Part shown: piece by piece, positions 1 to 5,183 of the stretch
Position numbering within the stretch: position 1 is the first letter of the stretch
How the letters are laid out: the number at the start of each line of letters is the position of its first letter
Notes under the pieces: generated by a model
What the model was told of the DNA's origin: nothing
Seen by the model: only the letters and a program-made list of their open reading frames with translations
Database searches by the model: none
From: JAZDLO01 sp043801935
GTDB taxonomy: Bacteria > Actinomycetota > Thermoleophilia > RBG-16-64-13
DNA length: 12,673 nt
NCBI GenBank assembly: GCA_043801935.1
Contig: JAZDLO010000102.1
Coordinates: forward strand, 1-12,673
Direction of reading: 5' to 3'
Position numbers and translations under genes: made by a program

Positions 1-557
1 GTGGCCAGGAACGGATCCACGCCGGCTATAGGGAATCCGGCCTTGCTGGTCTTGTAGTGGATCGGGATAACGATGCGCGGATCAAGCGCCTCCACCACGG
101 CAGCCGCCTGGTCATGGTCGATGGTGAAGAAGCCTCCCACCGGGACGAGGAGGATGTCCGCTCTGCCGATGGCCTGCACGGCAGCGGCGTCAAGCGTGTG
201 GCCGAGGTCGCCCAGATGGACTAAACGCATATCGCCATCATCCAGGATCACGACGGTGTTCCGGCCCCGTTTGCTGCCCCCGGCTTCGTCATGGGCCACG
301 TCGACGCCGGTTATCCGCACCGACCCCACGGTCTCAGAAGCAGGATGGACGAACACGAGCGGATCCCCAGGGATAGTATCGACGGCCCCGTGGTCGTCGT
401 GAGCGTGGGTCGCGACCACTACATCGGCGGGTTCGTCGATGGGGCCATACCCGACCGCTCCATCGAAGGCCCCGTGCCGGTACGGGTCTAGGATCACTCG
501 GGTCCCGTCCGCGGTCTCGACGAGGAAGGAAGCATGGCCGTAGTAGGTGAGTCTCAT
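1..557 (-). CDS. MBL-fold metal-dependent hydrolase (UPF0173-like), 3' end outside window
   Basis: Partial gene read leftward from ATG at 557-555. About 185 codons are present and the C-terminus lies beyond base 1. The translation starts MRLTYYGHASFLVE, typical of UPF0173/UlaG-like metallo-beta-lactamase-fold proteins. It carries the HxHxDH metal motif as THAHDDH (H51, H53, D54, H56), then HLGDLGH, and IPIHY near the visible end, the usual order of metal ligands in this fold. It is expected to be a cytoplasmic hydrolase with two metal ions; the substrate cannot be told from sequence. The start is fixed by a strong GGGGAGG ribosome site 8 nt upstream (566-572 on the minus strand). It is divergent from trxA, so the CsoR-like palindrome between them could act on either gene. 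The fold is secure, the specific function unknown. Confidence 0.88.
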   Translation of the reverse strand, partial: MRLTYYGHASFLVETADGTRVILDPYRHGAFDGAVGYGPIDEPADVVVATHAHDDHGAVDTIPGDPLVFVHPASETVGSVRITGVDVAHDEAGGSKRGRNTVVILDDGDMRLVHLGDLGHTLDAAAVQAIGRADILLVPVGGFFTIDHDQAAAVVEALDPRIVIPIHYKTSKAGFPIAGVDPFLA

Positions 558-689
558 GGTGATAGCCTCCCCTGGCTGCTCTGATTGCCGCAGATAGATT
601 AGCGGATTGAGCTGAGGGGTAACAACACACGGGAGTACCCGTTCGGTCGCAGGCGGCCTGGAGTCCTGGTGGACAACCTGCGTGTCTGC

Positions 690-695
690 TAAAAT
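690..695 (+). promoter_or_regulatory. Possible -10 box for trxA
   Basis: TAAAAT lies about 125 bp before trxA and shares its last two bases with the palindrome at 694-709. No good -35 is present at 17 nt; the nearest, TGGACA at 670-675, is only 14 nt away. This is a weak prediction that rests mainly on the overlap with the operator candidate. Confidence 0.3.
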
Positions 696-709
696 ACCCC
701 ATGGGGTAT
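694..709. promoter_or_regulatory. Perfect 16-bp palindrome, CsoR/CstR-like operator candidate
   Basis: ATACCCCATGGGGTAT is an exact inverted repeat in the gap between the MBL gene and trxA. Its G/C tracts flanked by ATA/TAT match the general shape of operators bound by the CsoR/RcnR/CstR (DUF156) family, which sense Cu(I), Ni(II), formaldehyde or persulfides. It overlaps a possible -10 box (TAAAAT, 690-695) reading toward trxA, a position suited to repression. The palindrome is seen directly; the regulator and ligand are inferred, and no regulator gene is in the window. Confidence 0.55.
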
Positions 710-819
710 ATACGGAACGGGTGTTGTGATCGGCGGCCGCAAACGCGCCGCGGGTCAACCCCGTCGGCTAAGATAGGAAGAGGGCCGATCGGCCGGCTCG
801 CAACATTAAGGAGAATGTC

Positions 820-1146
820 ATGAGCGGTGGGACAGTGCAGGAAGTCAACACGCAGGAGTTCGACCAGGTAGTATCCACGTCCACGGTGCCTGTGGTGGCC
901 GACTTCTGGGCTCCCTGGTGCGGTCCGTGCCGAATGGTGGGTCCGGTGCTCGAGAAGCTGGCTTCTGATCACAGCGACAAGGTGAGCGTCGTCAAGGTGA
1001 ACGTCGACGCGAACCAAGAACTGGCGGCGCGGTACGGGATCATGAGTATCCCTACGGTCATCTTGTTCGACGGGGGCACGCTCAAGACGCAGTTGATCGG
1101 CGCCCGCAGCCAGCAAGACTACGAGAAAGAGTTCGGCTTGGCTTGA
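820..1146 (+). CDS. trxA: Thioredoxin
   Basis: A 108-residue thioredoxin of normal length. The active site is W33-C34-G35-P36-C37 in the context ADFWAPWCGPCRM, and the cis-proline is in SIPT (P78). It has no signal peptide, so it acts in the cytoplasm as a general disulfide reductase fed by thioredoxin reductase, which is not in the window. The start is set by AAGGAG at 808-813, 6 nt before the ATG. A 12-bp palindrome GGCCGATCGGCC (783-794) sits in the leader. It heads a + strand series containing two putative selenoproteins and CcdA, so it is a natural electron source for CcdA. The CsoR/CstR-like palindrome upstream suggests control by a metal or a reactive sulfur species (inference). Confidence 0.97.
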   Translation: MSGGTVQEVNTQEFDQVVSTSTVPVVADFWAPWCGPCRMVGPVLEKLASDHSDKVSVVKVNVDANQELAARYGIMSIPTVILFDGGTLKTQLIGARSQQDYEKEFGLA

Positions 1147-1206
1147 GAGAGCCCGGTTTGACAGAAGTGCGGCTCGCGAGAGAGCGGCAGAAGTGAGAGA
1201 TAGCCC

Positions 1207-1563
1207 ATGAGTGACCCTGCGGCGCATCTAGTTATAGTGGGTTCGAGGCGGATGGACGCCTGGCGGACCGGCGGCGGCTGACGACCCACGCTGTCTCTGG
1301 AAGAGATAGTCGGATATCTGAATCAGGATCTCGGCAGCCAGATGAAGGGCGAACGCCCCCTTCGCTACGTTGATGCGGATGACCCCGAACTCGAGGACTT
1401 CCCGGCTTTGGCCGGTGCGATCGCCGAGGGTCGGCGGACGCCGCTGGTGCTGGTGGGCGATGAGGTCAAGGCTCCGGCCGCGATCAGCGTCTACTGGGCC
1501 GAAGACCAGCTCGCTGCCCTGGGGGTGGCGCCATTTGCCGACGATGGGGGAGGCGAAGCCTGA
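1207..1563 (+). CDS. Putative selenoprotein, small thioredoxin-fold-like, in-frame TGA = Sec25
   Basis: Reads 118 residues if TGA at 1279-1281 is decoded as selenocysteine. The start is constrained: an in-frame TAG lies two codons before ATG 1207. The N-terminus (AAHLVIVGSRRMDAW) looks like a first beta strand, and U25 follows T-G-G-G, where a redox Cys would sit after strand 1. A helix follows (SLEEIVGYLNQDL), then a beta segment RTPLVLVGDEV typical of small thioredoxin-like proteins such as ArsD or YuzD. No upstream Cys forms a CxxU pair, and no other Cys was seen. A SECIS-like hairpin starts 9 nt after the TGA (1291-1309). The stop overlaps the next start (TGATG, 1 nt). The ribosome site is weak. 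The alternative, a 73-residue protein from ATG 1342, has no Shine-Dalgarno and leaves good coding sequence unused. Exact family and partner are unknown. Confidence 0.72.
1291..1309 (+). promoter_or_regulatory. SECIS-like hairpin after in-frame TGA 1279-1281
   Basis: The sequence CTGTCTCT / GGA / AGAGATAG folds into an 8-bp stem (one G-U pair) with apical loop GGA at 1299-1301. Exactly 17 nt separate the TGA from the loop. Bacterial SECIS elements lie just downstream of the UGA inside the coding region, with the loop about 16-37 nt away and a G among the first loop bases; this hairpin meets both rules. Folding was done by eye; SelB binding is inferred. Confidence 0.62.
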
Positions 1564-1793
1564 TGGCTTCCTACGATCTGAAGTGCCGCTCGTGCAGTAG
1601 CGAGTTCGAAGTGTTCGTGCGTGGGTTTCTAAAAGACGATGCCAAAGTGTGTCCGGACTGCGGCGGGCGCGAGGTGGAGCAGCGCTTCACCGGGTTTGGG
1701 GGCGTGATCGGCCTCGGTTCGCCGGCTCCGTCCTGTGTCGACACCGGCAGATGCGAGCCGAATCGTTGTTCCCCCAGGCCAGGCTTCAGCTGA
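1563..1793 (+). CDS. FmdB-family zinc-ribbon protein with Cys-rich tail
   Basis: A 76-residue protein beginning MASYDLKCRSCSSEFE. Two CxxC knuckles (C8/C11 and C30/C33, the second as CPDCGG) form the zinc ribbon of the FmdB/CxxC_CxxC_SSSS family. These are small putative regulatory proteins whose molecular role is poorly known. Its ATG shares one base with the stop of the putative selenoprotein before it, so the two are probably translationally coupled. The last 20 residues add three more Cys (C58, C64, C69) in a Pro/Arg-rich tail that is not part of the basic ribbon, and could bind a second metal or take part in thiol chemistry. The family call is firm, the function is not. Confidence 0.82.
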   Translation: MASYDLKCRSCSSEFEVFVRGFLKDDAKVCPDCGGREVEQRFTGFGGVIGLGSPAPSCVDTGRCEPNRCSPRPGFS

Positions 1794-1803
1794 GCCCAGT
1801 AGC

Positions 1804-1820
1804 GGGACCCGTGCGGTCCC
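1804..1820 (+). terminator. Weak terminator-like hairpin after the zinc-ribbon gene
   Basis: GGGACC / CGTGC / GGTCCC makes a perfect 6-bp stem 10 nt after the stop codon. No T-tract follows, so it is either a weak or factor-assisted terminator or merely an mRNA 3'-end structure. Confidence 0.35.
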
Positions 1821-1864
1821 AGAGCAAGCTCGGGCGACTCCGCATGCACCGGTATCGACCGGCG

Positions 1865-1873
1865 TGAGATAAT
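1865..1873 (+). promoter_or_regulatory. Possible extended -10 promoter before lgt
   Basis: TGAGATAAT contains GATAAT preceded by TG at the extended -10 position. It lies about 73 nt before lgt and just after the hairpin at 1804-1820. The -35 region is poor. A second hairpin (GCCGGA/CTCG/TCCGGC, 1905-1920) would fall in the resulting leader. If real, lgt and the genes after it form a separate transcription unit. Confidence 0.33.
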
Positions 1874-1945
1874 CTGCGCGCCGCGCCGCTTGCCAGAGAG
1901 CGGCGCCGGACTCGTCCGGCGGTGCTGACGACGCAAAGGAGCTGA

Positions 1946-2758
1946 ATGTACCCCGAGCTGTTCCATATCGGCAGCTTCACCATGAACTCGTTCGGGGTGA
2001 TGATGGCCCTGGCGTTCATCGCCGCCGGTTTCGTCGGACACTGGCAGTTCAAGAAACGGGGCATCAAGCCCGACTTCATCTATGGTCTCCTCATCGCGGC
2101 CGTCGTCGGCGGCTTGCTGGGGGCCAAGATCCACTACCTCATCCTCCATCCTGCGGAGTGGCCGGGCAATCTGCTCAATGGCGGCGGCCTGGTGTGGTTC
2201 GGCGGGTTGTTCGGCGCGATCATTGCCGTAGTCATCGTAACGCTCCTCTCCAAGCAACGGTTGGCGATCGTGATGGATTCCGGGGCCACAGCGGTGGCTG
2301 TGGGTTATGCGGTGGGCCGGCTGGGCTGCTTTCTCCGCGGTGACGACTATGGGGTGCCTACCGATCTGCCCTGGGGGATGTCGTTCCCGAACGGTCTCCC
2401 ACCCACCACGGTAAAAGTGCATCCCACCCAGCTGTACGAGACCGCGGCTTCATTGGTCATCTTCGCGCTCCTCGTGTGGGTCATCGCCCCTCGGTTCAAG
2501 CGCGAGGGCCCTCTCATGTTCGCCTACCTGCTTCTCGCGGGAGTGGAGCGGTTTCTGGTGGAGTTCATCCGTACCAACGAGCCCGTGGCCCTGGGGCTGA
2601 CCTCGCAGCAGTGGATCAGCGTCGCGCTCTTCTTCATCGGGATAGGGGGCATGTGGTGGTTCGAGACTCGTGGCCGGCTCCGCCCGGCCGCGACCGGCAA
2701 AGGCCCCGCGCTGGCAGCGACGGCGCCCGCGTCCGGCGTGGGCAAGAGCGGTGGCTAG
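1946..2758 (+). CDS. lgt: Prolipoprotein diacylglyceryl transferase
   Basis: A 270-residue polytopic membrane protein that moves diacylglycerol from phosphatidylglycerol to the lipobox cysteine of prelipoproteins. Family landmarks in order: the N-terminal FTMNSFGVMM segment; GGLVWFGGLFG (80-90); the signature GRLGCFLRGDDYG (124-136) with the key Arg125; HPTQLYE (159-165); and ERFLVEFIR (201-209). The signature has Cys where many homologues have Asn, and Phe replaces the His seen in E. coli at FHGG; both look like ordinary variation. The last 30 residues are a Pro/Ala/Gly-rich tail. AAAGGAG just upstream supports ATG 1946. Its 3' end overlaps the start of a lipoprotein gene, an obvious substrate. 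Confidence 0.96.
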   Translation: MYPELFHIGSFTMNSFGVMMALAFIAAGFVGHWQFKKRGIKPDFIYGLLIAAVVGGLLGAKIHYLILHPAEWPGNLLNGGGLVWFGGLFGAIIAVVIVTLLSKQRLAIVMDSGATAVAVGYAVGRLGCFLRGDDYGVPTDLPWGMSFPNGLPPTTVKVHPTQLYETAASLVIFALLVWVIAPRFKREGPLMFAYLLLAGVERFLVEFIRTNEPVALGLTSQQWISVALFFIGIGGMWWFETRGRLRPAATGKGPALAATAPASGVGKSGG

Positions 2759-3344
2759 GGCTGTGAGCACTGGTATCACACGGAGGTTCGGCCGTGCTCG
2801 CAGGCCAAGCAGCGCGGTGACGGCCGGTGCCGCGGGGCGTCCGAGACTGGTTGCCACCGCGGCCATCATGGCGCTCATCGTGGTGCTGCTCGCGGTGCCG
2901 TCCCTAGGATGCGGCTCGAGCACCACCACCGGTGGCTCGGCCCGCGCAGCGGCCGATTTCTCCGGTGTCACCCTCGATGGGGCGAACGTCTCCCTGAGCG
3001 AGTACCGGGGCAAGCCCCTGGTGCTGGCCTTCATGGCGAGCTGGTGAGGGTCCTGCGGGGCGGAGGCGCCCGAACTCGATAGGTTCTATCGAGACGAAGC
3101 GGAGAGAGCAGGATTGCTGGTGGTGGCCGTGAACGACGGCGAGGATGCCATGCGGGGGTTCGTGGCCCAGGGCGGGTACACGTTCCCCGTGATGCTCGAT
3201 CCGGATAACGTGGCCGCCCGATATGGCGTGCGGGCCATCCCCACCATGGTGGTGGTCGACTCCGAGGGCCGCGTGGCCAAGACCATCGTCGGCGGGATCA
3301 CGGCCGCGGATCTTTCCAGCTTGGTGGATGACCTTACCCGCTGA
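2751..3344 (+). CDS. Putative selenocysteine TlpA/ResA-like thioredoxin lipoprotein, in-frame TGA = Sec99
   Basis: Reads 197 residues from GTG 2751 if TGA at 3045-3047 is selenocysteine. A basic leader is followed by a hydrophobic stretch (about 32-50) and a lipobox-like SLGC, making C54 the lipidation site. A TlpA/AhpC-TSA-type domain follows: FSGVTLDGANVSLSEYRGKPLV, then W98-U99-G100-S101-C102 where TlpA and ResA proteins have WCxxC. After the TGA come GYTFPVMLDPD, the cis-Pro motif RAIPTMVVVD, and GRVAKTIVGG. The match on both sides of the TGA is strong, so a frameshift is not needed. SECIS-like hairpins follow the codon. The gene overlaps lgt by 8 nt and ccdA by 17 nt, implying an extracytoplasmic disulfide reductase served by Lgt and CcdA. 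Alternative starts: GTG 2763 or 2817. A simple caller would report two fragments. Confidence 0.87.
3056..3093 (+). promoter_or_regulatory. SECIS-like tandem hairpins after in-frame TGA 3045-3047
   Basis: Two hairpins follow the TGA. The second is perfect: CTCGATAG (3075-3082), loop GTT, CTATCGAG (3086-3093), with the loop 35 nt from the TGA. The first (3056-3072) pairs CGGGGC with GCGCCCG, one base bulged, around loop GGAG, 14 nt from the TGA. Bacterial SECIS rules ask for a stem-loop with G early in the loop roughly 16-37 nt after UGA, so the second fits and the first is just short. Which one SelB would use cannot be decided by eye. Confidence 0.66.
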
Positions 3345-4044
3345 CCTTGGGGTCACCGCCTTCCTCGTAGCGCTGGTGGGAGGGGCGGCAAGCTTCCTCA
3401 GCCCCTGCGTCCTTCCGCTGCTTCCCGCCTATCTTTCCTTCGTCTCCGGCTTGAGCGTCGAGGAACTGCAGAAAGGCGATCGGCGTGTTGTGCTGAGCAC
3501 CGTTGCCTTCGTGCTCGGCTTCTCCTTCGTGTTCACCGTGTTGGGGGCGGGCTTTTCCTTCGCCGGCGTACTGGTGGCCAACCAACGGGTGCTCCAGATC
3601 GTCTCGGGGGCGCTGCTCATCGTGCTTGGGGCGATCATCGCCGGGCTGTCCGCGCCCGGCTTCATGCAGAGGGACGTGCGGCCGCTGCTCGGCAAGGTGC
3701 CTCGGGGCCCGGCCGGGGCCTTCATCATGGGCGTGGCTTTCGCGTTCGGATGGACACCATGCGTCGGTCCGGTCCTAGCCTCGATCCTGACCATGGCCGC
3801 CTCGGGAAGCGACCCCGCCAGCGGAGCATTGCTTCTATTCGTCTACTCGTTGGGACTGGGGATTCCGTTCCTGATATCGGGGTTCTTCGTGGGACGCGCT
3901 CTGCGCGCCTTCTCCAGGGTGAGGCGCCATCTGCGGATCATTCAGATCATCTGCGGGATCATCCTGGTGTTGTACGGCGCCCTCCTCATCGGAGGGCAAT
4001 TCGGATGGCTATCGGCGCGACTGTCCGGCTGGTGGCTGCTGTGA
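3328..4044 (+). CDS. ccdA: CcdA-type transmembrane thiol-disulfide transporter
   Basis: A 238-residue multi-helix membrane protein of the CcdA/DsbD transmembrane family, at normal CcdA length. It takes electrons from cytoplasmic thioredoxin and passes them to thioredoxin-like proteins outside the membrane. The two redox cysteines are in family motifs: SFLSPCVLPLLPAYLS (C27, helix 1) and FGWTPCVGP (C145, helix 4). Hydrophobic segments cover roughly 8-40, 55-80, 86-108, 130-155, 166-188 and 203-224, consistent with six helices. ATG 3328 lies 17 nt inside the preceding selenoprotein-like gene, so translation is probably coupled; the ribosome site is weak (GGTGG region). Its stop overlaps the next start (GTGA). 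The neighbouring Sec lipoprotein is the likely output and TrxA the likely input (inference). Confidence 0.94.
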   Translation: MTLPADLGVTAFLVALVGGAASFLSPCVLPLLPAYLSFVSGLSVEELQKGDRRVVLSTVAFVLGFSFVFTVLGAGFSFAGVLVANQRVLQIVSGALLIVLGAIIAGLSAPGFMQRDVRPLLGKVPRGPAGAFIMGVAFAFGWTPCVGPVLASILTMAASGSDPASGALLLFVYSLGLGIPFLISGFFVGRALRAFSRVRRHLRIIQIICGIILVLYGALLIGGQFGWLSARLSGWWLL

Positions 4045-5120
4045 AAGCTGCCGGGAAGGTATTGGCGATGGACGTGGGCTGCGGGACCACCGATGTTCTC
4101 CTGTGGGATCCCACTGCTGAGGGCGAGAACCAGACCCACCTCATTGTGCCGTCCGCCACCCGGGTGGCGGCGGCCGAGATCGACGAGGCCACTCGACTGG
4201 GCCTGCCCGTGTTGTTCGAGGGGCCGCTCATGGGCGGGGGCCCGAACATGGCGGCTATGAGGCGACACGTGGCTCAGGGACTACCCTTCTTCGCCACCCC
4301 GTCGGCCGCGGGCAGTTTCGACGACGATCTGGAGACGGTGGCGGCCATGGGGGTGACGGTGGTCGAGTCCGATGAAATCGGCGCTCCTGGCCTGCGGGGA
4401 ACGCGACTCCGCGAAGCCGTGCGCGTGCGGTCAGGCGACGTGCGCTTCGCCGAACTGGTGCGGGCGCTGTCCTTGGTGGGTGAGCCCGCGACTCCGGCCG
4501 GCTGCGCGGTGGCGGTTCAAGATCATGGCCGGGCGCCCGCCGGGGTCAGCGACCGTGTCTTCCGTTTCGAGAAACTCACCGAGGCTCTGGCATCGACCGG
4601 TCGTCTGGAACGCCTGTTCTACGATCCCGCTCACATTCCCCCGCATTTCACGCGCATGGCGGCCGTGGCCGGTCTCATCGATCCGAGCCTTCCCTTGGTG
4701 GTCGGAGATACCGGCCCGGCCGCTCTATGGGGCGCTGGACTCGCCGCGTCGACCACTCCCTGTCTTGCCATCAACTTCGGCAATGGCCACACCCTGGCGG
4801 CGCTTGTCGACCACGAGAGCATCGACGGGCTGTTCGAGCATCACACATCCGCTTTGGATCCCGAGCAGATGGAGGCCTACATCCGCCGTTTCGCCGCCGG
4901 GAACCTGGAGAGCGTGGAGGTGTTCGCGGACGGAGGGCATGGCGTGCTGCCGGTCTCGCAGCCGTTCGACCTGGCCTCTGTGGAGATAGTGGTCACCGGG
5001 CCACGGCGGCGACGTTTCGCCTCCATGGGTCTGCCCCTCGTCGACGCCTCGCTTCATGGAGACATGATGCTCACCGGCTGCTACGGCCTGCTCCAGGGAT
5101 ATCTGGCCCACCGGCTGTAG
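4041..5120 (+). CDS. DUF1786 family protein
   Basis: A 359-residue protein starting at GTG 4041, which shares GTGA with the ccdA stop. The alternative ATG 4068 would cut into the first strand (KVLAMDVGCGTTDVLLWD), so the GTG is preferred. It resembles DUF1786, known mostly from archaea and anaerobic bacteria and sometimes loosely labelled pyruvate formate-lyase activating protein, although no radical-SAM CxxxCxxC is present here. The glycine-rich MDVGCGTTDVLL and later INFGNGHTLAAL and VVGDTGPAALWGAG look like phosphate loops of an actin/Hsp70/sugar-kinase-type fold (inference). FEGPLMGGGPN and FFATPSAAGSFDDDLE are further conserved-looking blocks. It seems soluble, with no signal peptide. 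The role is unknown; tight coupling to ccdA hints at a link to redox or cofactor maturation. Confidence 0.8.
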   Translation: MKAAGKVLAMDVGCGTTDVLLWDPTAEGENQTHLIVPSATRVAAAEIDEATRLGLPVLFEGPLMGGGPNMAAMRRHVAQGLPFFATPSAAGSFDDDLETVAAMGVTVVESDEIGAPGLRGTRLREAVRVRSGDVRFAELVRALSLVGEPATPAGCAVAVQDHGRAPAGVSDRVFRFEKLTEALASTGRLERLFYDPAHIPPHFTRMAAVAGLIDPSLPLVVGDTGPAALWGAGLAASTTPCLAINFGNGHTLAALVDHESIDGLFEHHTSALDPEQMEAYIRRFAAGNLESVEVFADGGHGVLPVSQPFDLASVEIVVTGPRRRRFASMGLPLVDASLHGDMMLTGCYGLLQGYLAHRL

Positions 5121-5150
5121 CGGAACTGACTTTCATCCCTCGGCGTCACA

Positions 5151-5170
5151 GGGGCGACAGGATTTCGACG
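5151..5170 (+). other. Short tmRNA 5'-end-like sequence
   Basis: GGGGCGACAGGATTTCGACG closely resembles the conserved start of ssrA RNA (GGGG...GGATTCGAC...). It ends 13 bp before the DUF4349 start codon. The following DNA is a good coding sequence, and no TTCGAATCC...ACCA-like 3' end is seen at the expected distance. This is a fragment or a chance match, not a complete tmRNA gene. Confidence 0.25.
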
Positions 5171-5183
5171 CGGGGGGAAAACC

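Noticed and set aside
1158..1163. TTGACA as a -35 box for the gene at 1207
   Set aside because: No AT-rich -10 lies 15-19 nt downstream (the bases are AGAGCG or similar), so a sigma-70 promoter here is not supported.
334..1227. Long minus-strand open frame (297 codons)
   Set aside because: It runs antisense to trxA and into the MBL gene, has Arg/His/Pro-rich composition and no family motif; it is a high-GC shadow.
3045..3047. TGA read as a true stop, making the TlpA gene a pseudogene or two genes
   Set aside because: The domain continues in the same frame with full family motifs, the stop falls exactly at the catalytic Cys, and SECIS-like stems follow. A random nonsense change would not be expected at that codon.
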